A stretch of DNA of 64,000 nt from Acidisoma sp. PAMC 29798 (GTDB taxonomy: Bacteria; Pseudomonadota; Alphaproteobacteria; Acetobacterales; Acetobacteraceae). The translations under genes were made by a program, and so were the position numbers. The stretch is taken from positions 1,054,001-1,118,000 of the forward strand of contig NZ_CP126994.1 of the NCBI RefSeq assembly GCF_030252425.1. Direction: 5' to 3'. The notes beneath the pieces are model-generated. The model was given only the letters and a program-made list of their open reading frames with translations, had not been told where the DNA came from and searched no databases. Shown piece after piece: positions 1 to 10,404 of this stretch; position 1 is the stretch's first letter, and each line of letters begins with the position of its first letter.

Positions 1-1457
1 AGGCCGCGAAACCGCTGGTAACCGCGCGCATAGGCCTCGGCATGGTCCCGATTGGGCATGAGCATCGTGCCGCGATGCACCAGCGCCGCCGCGCCCGCCC
101 AGTCATCGCTCGCGCCAGTGCCCATGGCGGCCACCCAGGCGGCGCCGAGGCAGGACCCGGGATGACCCTCCAACCGCTGGATGGGCATCTGGAGGATGTC
201 GGACACGATCTGCATCCAGATCAGGCTGCGCGCTCCGCCGTCTGACACCAGAAGGCGCCGCACGGGGTAACCGAGCTCGCGAAAAACCTCGATGTGATGC
301 AGAAACGCGTAGCCGACGCCTTCCAGAGCCGCGCGCCACAGATGAGCCGGGCCGTGATTGAGGCTGAGGCCGGTGATGGTGCCGCGCGCCGCAGGATCAT
401 GGATCGGGCTTTTTTCGCCCAGCAGATAGGGCAACACGACCACGCCCTCGCTGCCGGCGGGAATGCCCTCGGCCATGCGGTCGAGATGCGCATGCGGATC
501 GGCGACGCCCATAACCGCGCCGGCCGCGAAGCCGGTGACGATCCAGTTCAGCATTGCGCCCGTCGCGGCCATGCAGCCATTCGGCATGAAGCGGCCGGGA
601 ATGACGTGGCGATCCAGGAACAGGCGTGCATCGGGGCGGGCGACGTCGGCCGCGAGCAGAATATCCCCCGCGCCGCCAAACTTCAGCAGCACATCGCCTG
701 CCGCGACCACACCGGCCGCATAGGCGGAGGCGACATGATCGGCGGCCCCCGCGACCACCGGCAGGCCCACGGGCAATCCCGTTTCGGCGGCGGCCTCGGC
801 GGTGACATGACCCAGAACCGTCTCGCTGGTGCGGATCGGCGGCAGGGCGGAGGCAGGGATGCCCGCCAGTGCCACCAGATCGGCCGCGACTGCGCCATCC
901 GCGAGATCGACGAAGCCCGCTTCGAGCGCCCAATTGTGCTCGATCGCGCGGGCGCCGCTCAGTTTCCAGTTGATGTAGTCGTAAGAGCCGAACACGGTGC
1001 CAATGCGCGCGAAAACCTCGGGCTCATGCCGCGCGAGCCAGCGCAGCTTCGTCGCCACGATCTGCTGATTGATGCCATTGCCGGTGCGGACGAGAAAACG
1101 CGCGCCATCGACCTCGGCGGCCAGTTCCTCGACCTCACGCGCACAGCGCCCATCGCTCTGCTGGATGCTGCGACGAAGCAACTGGCCATCCTCATCGAGC
1201 AGAACCACGGCCGGCACCATGCCGGCGACGCCGATGCCCGCCAGCGTGGCGGACAAAGCCGGCTCGACGGCCAGAAGCTCCCTCACGACGGCGCAGGTAT
1301 TGCGCCACCACTGCGCGGGGTCTTCCTCCGCCCAGCCGGCATGGAGCGAGACGAGATCAACCGGCCGTGACACGATGGCGACGATCCGATCTGGCAGATC
1401 GATGAGGATACCGATCGTCGATGTCGTGCCGATATCGATGCCGATGACAGCGGCCAT
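1..1457 (-). CDS. FGGY-family carbohydrate kinase, C-terminus cut by window edge
   Basis: The minus frame opens at an ATG at 1457 and runs without a stop to base 1, giving about 485 residues, so nearly the whole protein (family length about 490-510) is present. The N-terminus reads GIDIGTTSTIGILID, the phosphate-binding loop of the actin-like FGGY fold. The motif GAADHVASAYAAG places the expected catalytic aspartate near residue 240. Near 420 a VSDGGARS motif matches the C-terminal ATP-binding half. FGGY kinases phosphorylate xylulose, ribulose, glycerol, erythritol and similar polyols in the cytoplasm; the substrate here is not readable. A BtpA/SgcQ-like gene and a DeoR regulator lie just upstream on the same strand, with only 9 bases to the next gene, so this is the distal gene of a sugar operon. 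The family call is secure and the substrate is open. Confidence 0.93.
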   Translation of the reverse strand, partial: MAAVIGIDIGTTSTIGILIDLPDRIVAIVSRPVDLVSLHAGWAEEDPAQWWRNTCAVVRELLAVEPALSATLAGIGVAGMVPAVVLLDEDGQLLRRSIQQSDGRCAREVEELAAEVDGARFLVRTGNGINQQIVATKLRWLARHEPEVFARIGTVFGSYDYINWKLSGARAIEHNWALEAGFVDLADGAVAADLVALAGIPASALPPIRTSETVLGHVTAEAAAETGLPVGLPVVAGAADHVASAYAAGVVAAGDVLLKFGGAGDILLAADVARPDARLFLDRHVIPGRFMPNGCMAATGAMLNWIVTGFAAGAVMGVADPHAHLDRMAEGIPAGSEGVVVLPYLLGEKSPIHDPAARGTITGLSLNHGPAHLWRAALEGVGYAFLHHIEVFRELGYPVRRLLVSDGGARSLIWMQIVSDILQMPIQRLEGHPGSCLGAAWVAAMGTGASDDWAGAAALVHRGTMLMPNRDHAEAYARGYQRFRG

Positions 1458-1466
1458 GACGTGCGC

Positions 1467-2264
1467 CTAGCGGAGCGTCGCAACCTTATCCATGAAGCGC
1501 TTCACCCGCGTGGTGTCCACGGCGTTCCAGGTATGACCATCGACTTTGAAATGCGTGCCGACGACGCAGCCGTCCGCGACGCCGAGAACATCGGTGACAT
1601 TGTCCAGATTGACGCCGGTATTGGCGAAGATCGGCACGTCCTTCACGGCCGCGCAGACGGCATTGAGGTCGGACTGCTCGGTCGCCTGACCGGTGATGGG
1701 GCCGGAGACGAGAATGGCATCCGCGAGGGAGGAGAACACGGCGCTGCGTGCCCGAAGGCCGAGCGGACGCGTATCGAGCGGTGCGGCGAATTCGGCATTG
1801 ATGTTGAACAGCAGCTTCAAGTCCCGCACGCCCAGGTCGCGCCGCGCGCGCAGCGCACCGTCACAGTCCGGCACCCACAGCCCCATGTCGGAGGCATAGA
1901 CGCCGGTGAAGATTTCGCGCACGAATTTTGCGCCCGTCGCCGCGGCGATGCCGACGCTCGCCACGGGATCCCACAGGTAGTTCACGCCGAAGGGCACGCG
2001 GATCGATGGGCTGAGGCGAGAGACCACGGCGCTCATCGCGGCGACGGAGGATGTTGGTGCCTTCAGCGAATAGGGCCGGTCATTTTCGTTGCCGAACATG
2101 ACAGCGTCGACACCGCCCGCCTGCAACGCCTCCAGATCGGCGGCGGCCCCCTCGATCAGGGCCTTCATGCCACCCTTCTCGTCATACAGCGGCGTGCCCG
2201 GCAAGGCGCCGATATGAATCATGCCGATGACGACTTTTTTCTTGCCGTCGAAGAAATCAAACAT
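1467..2264 (-). CDS. BtpA/SgcQ family protein
   Basis: This is a 265-residue protein beginning MFDFFDGKKKVVIGMIHIGA. I chose the ATG at 2264 because a GAAGGA ribosome site sits just upstream; the frame stays open to 2465 but that would overlap the DeoR gene. The sequence GMIHIGALPGTP, then DAVMFGNENDRPY and the terminal VVGTHFKVDG, are typical of the BtpA (PF03437) TIM-barrel family. That family includes photosystem-I biogenesis protein BtpA of cyanobacteria and SgcQ of an E. coli sugar operon. The catalytic activity of the SgcQ branch is not established. Placement between a kinase and a DeoR regulator argues for a role in sugar metabolism, not in photosystem assembly. Confidence 0.88.
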   Translation of the reverse strand: MFDFFDGKKKVVIGMIHIGALPGTPLYDEKGGMKALIEGAAADLEALQAGGVDAVMFGNENDRPYSLKAPTSSVAAMSAVVSRLSPSIRVPFGVNYLWDPVASVGIAAATGAKFVREIFTGVYASDMGLWVPDCDGALRARRDLGVRDLKLLFNINAEFAAPLDTRPLGLRARSAVFSSLADAILVSGPITGQATEQSDLNAVCAAVKDVPIFANTGVNLDNVTDVLGVADGCVVGTHFKVDGHTWNAVDTTRVKRFMDKVATLR

Positions 2265-2308
2265 GGAGCAGTCCTTCACTCTATCCGAAACGCCACAGGG
2301 GTCGCGGC

Positions 2309-3151
2309 TCAATCCAAGGGGGCCGCGATGATGATCTCGACGCCTGCTGCCCTTGCGATCTTGCATATGGCGGCGGGCGGTTCTGCATCGGTCACGATGC
2401 TGCCGATGGCCTCGAAGCCACAGACACGCACGAAGGAACGGCGACCGAACTTGCTGCTGTCGCACAGCACGGTGACCGCCGTAGCCTGTTGCATGAAGGC
2501 GGCCTTCACTTCGGCCTCCTCCGGCGAATAGTCATAGAGTCCGTTTTCGTCGACGCCGGCGACACCGATGAACACACGGTCCATCCAATGCCCCGCCAAT
2601 TGCTGGCGGGTGATGCTGCCGCATAGAGACCCTTCCAAGGGGCGCAGCCTGCCGCCCAATAGGAAGACCTCGGGCAGAACCGGCTGCGGCATGGCAAGCA
2701 CGGTTTGCAGGCTATTGGTGACGATCTCGATCCCCGCGCGCGATGCGAGTTCCGCCGCAAGGCCGGCGACGGTTGACCCCACATCCAGACCGAGCACATC
2801 ACCCGATCGCACCAGACCTGCCGCTTTGATGGCGATCCGTGCCTTCGCGTCACGATGCAGATCCCGCCGCGCGGCAAAGGACGGTTCTGTTGGAATGATG
2901 ATGGCGGGCGCTGCCGGCATAGCGCCGCCGTGGGAACGCTGGATCAGACCGTCACGCTCCAGCGACTCCAGATCGCGGCGGACGGTCATGTCCGAAATAC
3001 CAATTTCCCGCGCCACATCGGTGACGGAGACGAAGCCACGGTCTGTGATCAATCCGTGCAGAGCCTGCCGACGCGCCCGCGCGGGGCCAATCGGGACCGT
3101 CCGATCAGCTTTGTCAGCGGGAGCGGCCTGCTGCTGTCTTTGGCTGCGCAT
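2309..3151 (-). CDS. DeoR/GlpR-type sugar operon repressor
   Basis: The protein has 280 residues. After a basic 25-residue extension comes a DeoR winged helix (SVTDVAREIGISDMTVRRDL, then LIQRSHGGAM). Next is the ribose-isomerase-like effector domain with LDVGSTVAGLAAEL, EIVTNSLQTV, FLLGGRLRP and GVAGVDENGLYDYSPEEAEVK. Members bind phosphorylated sugars and usually repress the adjacent catabolic operon. It is 45 bases upstream of the BtpA-like gene, with the kinase beyond, and is divergent from the SDR/ABC transporter genes, so it probably controls both directions. GTTTGA half-sites lie in the shared upstream region. Confidence 0.92.
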   Translation of the reverse strand: MRSQRQQQAAPADKADRTVPIGPARARRQALHGLITDRGFVSVTDVAREIGISDMTVRRDLESLERDGLIQRSHGGAMPAAPAIIIPTEPSFAARRDLHRDAKARIAIKAAGLVRSGDVLGLDVGSTVAGLAAELASRAGIEIVTNSLQTVLAMPQPVLPEVFLLGGRLRPLEGSLCGSITRQQLAGHWMDRVFIGVAGVDENGLYDYSPEEAEVKAAFMQQATAVTVLCDSSKFGRRSFVRVCGFEAIGSIVTDAEPPAAICKIARAAGVEIIIAAPLD

Positions 3152-3191
3152 CTCGTCGTTCTACGCGCCAGATCCGATCCATACAAGAAAT

Positions 3192-3231
3192 TCAAACAGA
3201 GTCGCGCGAAAATATGTTTGATTTTGTTTGA
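3192..3231. promoter_or_regulatory. Candidate DeoR operator: three TCAAAC/GTTTGA half-sites
   Basis: The 139-base gap between the divergent DeoR and SDR genes holds TCAAAC at 3192-3197 and GTTTGA at 3216-3221 and 3226-3231. That gives one inverted and one direct pair in an AT-rich patch. DeoR proteins often bind repeated half-sites next to their own promoters. The assignment to this DeoR protein is inference. Confidence 0.4.
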
Positions 3232-3290
3232 CTGCGCGGCACCCGCTGTTATGGTTTCGCGGATAGTAGCGTGCAGCGATAGGGTAGTGG

Positions 3291-4076
3291 ATGAATAGGC
3301 TCGGCGACGATCTCGCAGGCAAGACGGCACTCATCACAGGTGGTGCGACCGGTATCGGCCGTGCCATCGCCACCGCGTTGCAGGTGCAGGGCGTTCGCAT
3401 CGCCATTGCCGATATCGATCTTGCGGCCGCAACCGCGGCTGCCACGGCCGTATCACCAGATGCCATCGCCATTCAGATGGATGTTACTAAGCGCGCGAGC
3501 GTGGAGGCGGGCTTTGCCCAGGCCATATCCGTGTTCGGGACCATCGACCGCGTGATTGCCAATGCCGGCGTGTCCAACATGAAACCCGCACTCGATCTCA
3601 CGGATGAAGACTGGAACTTCAACTTCGACGTGAATGCACGCGGCGTCTTTCTCACCAATCAATCTGCCTGCCGCCATTTCCTCGATCGCGGCATCAAGGG
3701 CGCGATTTGCAATACCGCCTCCCTCGCCGGGAAGGTCGGTGCGCCGTTGCTCGCCCACTACGCGGCGAGCAAATTCGCGGTTATCGGGTGGACGCAATCG
3801 CTGGCGCGGGAAATGGCCAAGCACGGCATTCGCGTCAATGCCGTCTGCCCCGGCTTCGTGCGCACAGGCATGCAGTCGCGCGAAATCGTCTGGGAAGCCG
3901 AGCTTCGCGGCATGACGCCGCAAGCGGTGTTCGACGAATATATCTCCCTCACGCCACTCGGCCGTATCGAGGAAGCGGAGGATGTCGCGAAAGTCGTGGC
4001 GTTCCTGCTGTCGGATGCGGCTGGCTTCATGACTGGCCAGTCCGTCAATGTGACAGGCGGCGTCTACATGACCTGA
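3291..4076 (+). CDS. Short-chain dehydrogenase/reductase (SDR)
   Basis: A classical SDR of 261 residues. The N-terminal TGGATGIG loop binds NAD(P), IANAGV follows, and the catalytic set is S144 (NTAS), Y157 and K161 (YAASK). The C-terminus VTGGVYMT is the usual SDR ending. Asp in IADIDL after the second strand suggests NAD(H) preference. Such enzymes oxidise polyols or reduce keto sugars. It is the first gene of the plus-strand operon and is divergent from the kinase operon. A plausible scheme is SDR oxidation of an imported polyol to a ketose, followed by phosphorylation by the FGGY kinase. The substrate is unknown. Confidence 0.93.
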   Translation: MNRLGDDLAGKTALITGGATGIGRAIATALQVQGVRIAIADIDLAAATAAATAVSPDAIAIQMDVTKRASVEAGFAQAISVFGTIDRVIANAGVSNMKPALDLTDEDWNFNFDVNARGVFLTNQSACRHFLDRGIKGAICNTASLAGKVGAPLLAHYAASKFAVIGWTQSLAREMAKHGIRVNAVCPGFVRTGMQSREIVWEAELRGMTPQAVFDEYISLTPLGRIEEAEDVAKVVAFLLSDAAGFMTGQSVNVTGGVYMT

Positions 4077-4134
4077 GCTTCGCCCGCTGGCGAAGACGAT
4101 CCTGACACCAACGCGTCAATCGATGGAGGGTACT

Positions 4135-5793
4135 ATGGCGAAGCGCACTTGGCTCATGGCATTGCTGGCGGGGGCAAGCGTCCTCACCGGCCTCGGCACG
4201 GCATCGACACCGAAAGCCTATGCAGCCGATGACGGCGGCACGATGACGATTTCCGATGCCCAGTTCCTGTGGACCTGCGGCTTCAGCCCCTTCAACCCCT
4301 CGTCCAACTTCCTCTCCGTCGGCCTCGTGTATGAGCCGCTGATGTTCGTCAATACTCTCCAGGACGCGAAGGTCAGTCCCTGGCTCGCCAGCGCCTATCA
4401 ATGGAGCGCGGGCAATACGGTCTTGACCTTCACGTTGCAGAAGGGTGTGAAATGGACCGACGGCCAGCCCTTCACGGCGGCCGATGTCGTGTTCACCTTC
4501 AATATGCTGAAGAAGTTTCCGGCGCTCGATCTGAACACCGTCTGGTCGGCACTGTCCACCGTCACGGCCTCGGGCGATGACACGGTCGTCTTCACCTTCA
4601 AATCCGCAGCCGTACCCTTCTTCTACTATGTCGCCGATCAGGTCGGCATCGTCGCGGAGCATGTCTGGGGCAAAGTGAAGGACCCGACGACCTATCTGGA
4701 CGGCACGCCCGTCGGCACTGGCCCCTATACCATTTCGCATTGCACGCCGCAGGATGTCAGCTACGCGCGCAATCCGCAGTATTGGCAGCCCGGTCTGCCG
4801 AAGATCGCGAAGATCGAGTATCCGGCCTTCACCTCCAATCCGCCGGCGAACGAACTGCTCGCGACCGGTCAGGCTCAATGGGGCGGCCAGTTCATTCCGA
4901 ACCTCAAAGCCGAATACCTGTCGAAGAGCAAAGACAATCACTATTGGTTCCCGCCCGTCGTGAACGTCGCGGTCTTCATCAACCAGACTGTGCCGCTGCT
5001 CCAGAACGTGGCCGTGCGCCAGGCGATGGCCTTCGGCATCGATCGTGCCCGCGTCGCGATGATTGGCGAATATGGCTATGAACTTCCGGCCAATCAGGCC
5101 GGTATCGTGACGCCAACCTTCGCGACCTGGCTGGACAAGGCGCAGCTCACCAAGGCGGGCTATGCCTATGACCCCAAGAAGGCCATCGCCATTCTTGAGA
5201 AGGCCGGCTTCAAGCGCGGCGATGACGGCACATTCGCCTCGCCCGACGGCAAGCCGCTCGCCTTCACCATCATCAACCAAAGCGCCTATACCGATTGGGT
5301 CGCCGCCTTGCAGGTGATGGCGCAACAGCTCAAGGCCGTCGGCATCAAGCTGACGATCCAGAATCTTGCCGGCAGCGACTATAACGCCAGGCTGTTCAAC
5401 GGCAATTTCGACTTGGCCTATGCCTATGAGTCCGGTGGCCCGACGCCCTATTACGAATTCCGCCAGTGGCTCTATAGCGCCGGCAGTGCGGCGATCGGCC
5501 AGGCTGCCTCGACTAATTGGGAGCGGTATTCCAACAAGGCGACCGATGCGCTGATCGACAGCTACGCCGCCTCGACCGACCCCAAGGCGCAATACGACAT
5601 CATGAGCAAGCTGCAGAATGTCATGCTGCAAGACGTGCCGTTGATTCCGGTGACCGAGCAGGCCGATTGGGATGAATATTCAACAGCGCAGTTCACCGGC
5701 TGGCCGACGCCCGAGGATCCCTATGCCCAGCCTCTCGGCGGCTACACCTTCCCCGACTGGGGCGTGATCATGCTCCATTTGCACGAGAAGTAA
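4135..5793 (+). CDS. ABC transporter periplasmic binding protein, family 5 (Dpp/Opp type)
   Basis: I chose the ATG at 4135. The in-frame ATG at 4123 is four codons earlier, but the GGAGGG ribosome site (4126-4131) lies between the two and serves the later one. The 552-residue product begins with a Sec signal peptide (MAKRTWLMALLAGASVLTG, likely cleavage after AYA near residue 31). The family 5 pattern follows: GLVYEPLMF, LQKGVKWTDGQPFTAADVVF, DYNARLF near residue 420 and a C-terminal VPLIPVTEQADW. Family 5 proteins carry peptides but also oligosaccharides, glycosides and opines. The kinase, SDR and DeoR neighbours favour a sugar or glycoside ligand. It lies 58 bases after the SDR and is followed by both permeases and both ATPases. 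Confidence 0.93.
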   Translation: MAKRTWLMALLAGASVLTGLGTASTPKAYAADDGGTMTISDAQFLWTCGFSPFNPSSNFLSVGLVYEPLMFVNTLQDAKVSPWLASAYQWSAGNTVLTFTLQKGVKWTDGQPFTAADVVFTFNMLKKFPALDLNTVWSALSTVTASGDDTVVFTFKSAAVPFFYYVADQVGIVAEHVWGKVKDPTTYLDGTPVGTGPYTISHCTPQDVSYARNPQYWQPGLPKIAKIEYPAFTSNPPANELLATGQAQWGGQFIPNLKAEYLSKSKDNHYWFPPVVNVAVFINQTVPLLQNVAVRQAMAFGIDRARVAMIGEYGYELPANQAGIVTPTFATWLDKAQLTKAGYAYDPKKAIAILEKAGFKRGDDGTFASPDGKPLAFTIINQSAYTDWVAALQVMAQQLKAVGIKLTIQNLAGSDYNARLFNGNFDLAYAYESGGPTPYYEFRQWLYSAGSAAIGQAASTNWERYSNKATDALIDSYAASTDPKAQYDIMSKLQNVMLQDVPLIPVTEQADWDEYSTAQFTGWPTPEDPYAQPLGGYTFPDWGVIMLHLHEK

Positions 5794-5806
5794 TCGATAA
5801 AAAGGC

Positions 5807-6790
5807 ATGCGCTATATTTTGCGGAGGGTGGGTTTCTTCATCGTAACCCTGTGGGCGGCGATGACGGTCAATTTCTTCCTTCCGCGCCTCATGCCCGGGG
5901 ATCCCGCCATCGCCATGATGGCGCGGTTTCACGGCCGGTTGAGCGGTCAAGCCTTGCAAGCCATGGAGGCTGCCTTCGGGGTGAATACGAAGGCGAGCCT
6001 GCTGGACCAATATGTGACGTATCTGGGCAATAGCCTGACCGGCAATTTCGGCCGCTCGCTGACGTTCTTTCCCGAGCAGGTCAGCACAGTCGTCTTCGGC
6101 GCGCTGCCCTGGACGCTATGTCTGGTCGGCGTCACGACCGTCATCGCCTTTCTGCTCGGCACGCTGATCGGCATGATGGGCGCTTGGGGGCGCGGCGGCT
6201 GGTTCGACAGCATTCTGCCGCCGGTCTTCATCGTGCTATCGGCCTTTCCGTATTTCTGGATCGCGATGGTGGCGATCCTGGTCTTTTCGGTCACGCTCGG
6301 CTGGTTGCCACTCGGCTTCGGCTATACCAATGGCAGCACGGCCGCGTTCAACTGGCACTTTCTGGGCGACGTCTTGAAACATGCGATTCTGCCCGGCATC
6401 ACCATCGTCATCACCTCCATCGGCGGCTGGATTTTGACCATGCGTAACAACATGATCATGACCATGGCCGAAGACTATGTGCGTATGGCGCGCGCCAAGG
6501 GCCTGTCGCCCGCCCGCATCATGTTCGATTATGCCGGCCGGAATGCCATCCTGCCCAATCTCAGCGGCTTCGGCATGTCGCTCGGCTTTGTCGTCAGCGG
6601 CGCCATTCTCGTGGAATATGTCTTCTCCTATCCCGGCGTCGGCTACATGATGTTGCAAGCGGTGCTCAACGAAGATTATCCCCTCATGCAGACCTTGTTC
6701 CTGTTCATCACCGTGGCTGTGCTGGTAGCCGTGCTGGTGGTGGACGGCGTCACCGTGCTGCTCGATCCGCGCACACGGACCGGCTCCTGA
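5807..6790 (+). CDS. ABC transporter permease, DppB type
   Basis: A 327-residue inner-membrane protein starting MRYILRRVGFFIVTLWAAMTVNF, the standard DppB/OppB opening (membrane helix, then PRLMPGDPA). About six membrane segments are visible. The cytoplasmic EAA-type loop (AEDYVRMARAKGLSPARI, near residue 225) contacts the ATPases, and the tail VEYVFSYPGVGYMM is family-typical. It starts 13 bases after the binding protein and overlaps the next permease by one base (TGATG), so the two are translationally coupled. Confidence 0.94.
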   Translation: MRYILRRVGFFIVTLWAAMTVNFFLPRLMPGDPAIAMMARFHGRLSGQALQAMEAAFGVNTKASLLDQYVTYLGNSLTGNFGRSLTFFPEQVSTVVFGALPWTLCLVGVTTVIAFLLGTLIGMMGAWGRGGWFDSILPPVFIVLSAFPYFWIAMVAILVFSVTLGWLPLGFGYTNGSTAAFNWHFLGDVLKHAILPGITIVITSIGGWILTMRNNMIMTMAEDYVRMARAKGLSPARIMFDYAGRNAILPNLSGFGMSLGFVVSGAILVEYVFSYPGVGYMMLQAVLNEDYPLMQTLFLFITVAVLVAVLVVDGVTVLLDPRTRTGS

Positions 6791-7663
6791 TGTCGGTGAG
6801 GGTGCGATTGCAGCCGCTGCGTCGGCTCGGCGGCGCCATCCTGTCGAGCCGCAAGGCGCTGGCGGGGGCTTGCCTTCTCGGCCTTTGCGTCATCATGGCG
6901 CTGGTGCCCGGCCTGATCGCGCCGGGCGACCCCAATGCCGAAATCTACCAACCGGGTCTCGGTCCGTCCTGGGCGAACCTGCTCGGCACGACATCCTATG
7001 GCCAGGACATCTTTGCTCAATTCGTCTGGGGGGCACGCTCCTCCCTCGTGCTCGCCGTCGTCGCGGGCCTGATTTCGACGATCCTTTCGGCGTTGATCGG
7101 CGTCACCGCCGGCTATCTGGGCGGCATCGCGGATGGCTTTTTGTCGCTGATGACGGATGTGTTTCTCGTCATTCCCGCCTTTCCGCTCGTGGTCGTCATC
7201 GCCGCCTATTCAAAGAATGGCGGCAACGCCATCATCATCGCAGTTCTGGTCATCACGGGCTGGTCCTTCGGCGCCCGCCAATTGCGCGCACAAGTGCTGT
7301 CGCTGCGACACCGGGAATTTCTGGTTGCCGCGCGTTTGCGGGGCGAGCGGAGCTGGCGGATCGTCGTCTCCGAAATCCTGCCGAATATGACGTCCTTGCT
7401 GGTCGCGAATTTCCTCGGCGCTTCGGTCTATGCAATTTTGACGGCCGCCGGCTTGCAGTTCATCGGCCTCGGCGACATCAACACCGATAGCTGGGGCACC
7501 ATGCTGTATTGGGCACAGAACAATGAGGCGTTGCAGGCCGGGTCACCGCTGTGGGCGATCGCGCCGGGTCTTGGCATCGCGACGCTCGGTGGCGCCTTCG
7601 CGCTTCTCAACTATGCTTTCGATGAGATCAGCAATCCGGTGCTGCGCCCGGTACGGAGGAAGC

Positions 7664-7683
<20 letters not shown>
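6790..7683 (+). CDS. ABC transporter permease, DppC type
   Basis: A 297-residue partner of the preceding permease. An N-terminal helix after a short basic stretch is followed by APGDPNAEIYQPGLGPSW and GTTSYGQDIFAQFVWGARSSL, which is diagnostic of DppC/OppC proteins. The EAA loop is HREFLVAARLRGERSWRIVVSEILPNM. The C-terminus is basic (VRRKRVRSGS). The following ATPase gene begins inside its last 20 bases. Confidence 0.94.
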
Positions 7684-8615
<932 letters not shown>

Positions 8616-8623
<8 letters not shown>

Positions 8624-9605
8624 GATGGCACCGCCGCTTCTGCAATCGCGCGGTCTGGCGCGGCATTTTCGTATCGGCGGCTTGTTCGGCGGAACGCTGC
8701 ATGCCGTGGATGACCTCAATCTGACCGTCAATGAAGGCGAGATTGTCGCGGTGGTGGGGGAGAGCGGCAGCGGCAAAAGCACCGTCGCGCGCCTACTCGC
8801 CATGGTCCATCACCCGACGAAGGGCGAGATTCTGTTTCGTGGACGGTCACTCGCCGAGATTCGGTCGCGGCGCGATCTGCTCGCCTATCGCGGCCAGGTA
8901 CCGATGGTCTTTCAGGATCCGTTCAGCTCCCTCAATCCCGTGCATACCATCGGCTATGCCCTCGATCGCGGTCTCGCCTTGCATCAGCCATCGCTGTCAC
9001 GCGGCGAGCGTGTGGCGGAAGCGGAGCAGGCGCTGGAATCCGTGGGCCTCACGCCCGCGGCACAGACGCTGGCGAAATACCCCCATGAGTTGAGCGGCGG
9101 GCAGCGCCAGCGCGTCGGCTTCGCGCAGGCCTTATCCTATCATCCCAAGCTCGTGCTGGCGGATGAGCCGGTGTCGATGCTGGATGTGTCCATTCGCATC
9201 GGTGTGCTCAATCTGATGGCGCGGCTGTGCGCGGAAGACAATTTGTCCTTCCTCTACATCACGCACGACATCGCAAGTGCCCGCTACATCTCCCACCGCG
9301 TGCTGGTGATGTATGCTGGCATGGTGGTCGAAAGCGGCCTGACCGAGGATGTTCTGCATCGTCCGCTGCATCCCTATACGCGGCTTCTGCTCTCGGCGGT
9401 GCCCGATCCCCGCGCGCCGATCACCATCGGCGCAGGCGATATCGGTGAGCCGCCCCGCGTCGTGGATCCCGGTGAGGGATGTCGGTTTCGCGGGCGCTGC
9501 CCCCTCGCTATTCCGCTCTGCACCTGGGTCACGCCGAAACTGAATGCCGCCAGCCCCGGCCACGAGGCCGCCTGCCACGTGACGGTGCCAGGCGCCGCGG
9601 TGTGA
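8616..9605 (+). CDS. ABC transporter ATPase, DppF type
   Basis: The second ATPase of the importer. The ATG at 8616 overlaps the end of the previous gene (ATGCCTGA); 8577 and 8625 are in-frame alternatives, so the start is uncertain by a few codons. The product, about 329 residues, has Walker A GESGSGKST, Q-loop MVFQDPFSSLNP, signature LSGGQRQRV, Walker B LVLADEPVSMLD and switch THD. The C-terminal motif GCRFRGRCPLAIPLC again supplies three cysteines. DppD and DppF proteins work as a heterodimer. It overlaps the hydrolase gene by four bases. Confidence 0.93.
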
Positions 9606-10366
9606 AACGCCTATCGACCGTCATCGGTCTCGTTCTGGCGCTTTCGCTTCCCGCCACGAGCTTTGCGCAATCCTCCAAAGTCTATGACGTCGGCCGGCAG
9701 CGCGTCCTTTACCTGGCTCCGGATCGGCCCCGCGCCACGATCGTGATGCTGCCAGGCGGAAGTGGCGATATCGGCCTGGAGCGGAACGGTTCTCTGCGCC
9801 ATGGCGACAACTTCGTCGTCCGCACCCGCGCTCTCTGGGTCGCGAAGGGCTATGCCGTGCTGATCCCTGACGCGATTGATGAGGCGAACCTGCGTGGAAC
9901 GCGAAGTTCGCCTCAATACGCCCGTTTGGTCGCGGATCTCGTCCGCTCCGCCCAAGCCCAGTCGCCTGGCCCGGTGTTCCTGCTCGGCACCAGCCAAGGC
10001 GCGATCGCCGCGATGAACGGCGCCGCCGAAGCGGCAACCGGCACGATTGCCGGTGTCATCTTGACAGAATCCGTCAGCCGCCGTGGTGGCAGCCATGAAA
10101 CCGTCTTCGATGCCGACTCGCAAGCCGTGCGCGTCCCCGTGCTGATCATCGCGAATCGCGACGATGCCTGCCCGGTCGCCCCGCCGGAAGACGCACCAAA
10201 GATCGCCGCCGCGCTGACGCAGGCGCGCTCCGTGCGCGTGCTGTCAGTCTCCGGGGGCGTCTATCAATCCAAGGGGTCGTGCGAGTCCCTCACACCGCAT
10301 GGTTACGATGGCATCGAGACCCAGGTGATCGACGCGATCGACCACTGGATGCACGCCCAAGGCTGA
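9602..10366 (+). CDS. Exported alpha/beta hydrolase, last gene of the ABC operon
   Basis: I chose the GTG at 9602, which overlaps the ATPase stop (GTGA) and begins a clear Sec signal peptide (MKRLSTVIGLVLALSLPATSFAQ). The open frame before it is a shadow of the ATPase gene. The 254-residue product has strand and oxyanion features IVMLPGGSGD, nucleophile elbow GTSQGA, a likely acid in IIANRDDACPV and a late histidine in LTPHGYDGIE. The acting group could be an ester or acyl group on the imported compound, removed in the periplasm before uptake. No specific family name can be given. Confidence 0.75.
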   Translation: MKRLSTVIGLVLALSLPATSFAQSSKVYDVGRQRVLYLAPDRPRATIVMLPGGSGDIGLERNGSLRHGDNFVVRTRALWVAKGYAVLIPDAIDEANLRGTRSSPQYARLVADLVRSAQAQSPGPVFLLGTSQGAIAAMNGAAEAATGTIAGVILTESVSRRGGSHETVFDADSQAVRVPVLIIANRDDACPVAPPEDAPKIAAALTQARSVRVLSVSGGVYQSKGSCESLTPHGYDGIETQVIDAIDHWMHAQG

Positions 10367-10387
10367 GCGGTCGGCTCAGTCAGCCTT
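10359..10387 (+). terminator. Possible terminator after the ABC/hydrolase operon
   Basis: CTGAGC and GCTCAG pair around GGTCG (10363-10379), overlapping the stop codon. An alternative larger stem pairs AAGGCTGA (10359-10366) with TCAGCCTT (10380-10387). Only a short TTT follows, so intrinsic termination is plausible but weak. The amidase gene converges from the other side. Confidence 0.4.
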
Positions 10388-10404
10388 TGATGTGGACCCC
10401 TTAA

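Noticed and set aside
4045-5631. Antisense open frame of 528 codons opposite the binding-protein gene
   Set aside because: High-G+C antisense shadow without motifs; the plus strand encodes a complete family 5 binding protein with signal peptide and ribosome site.
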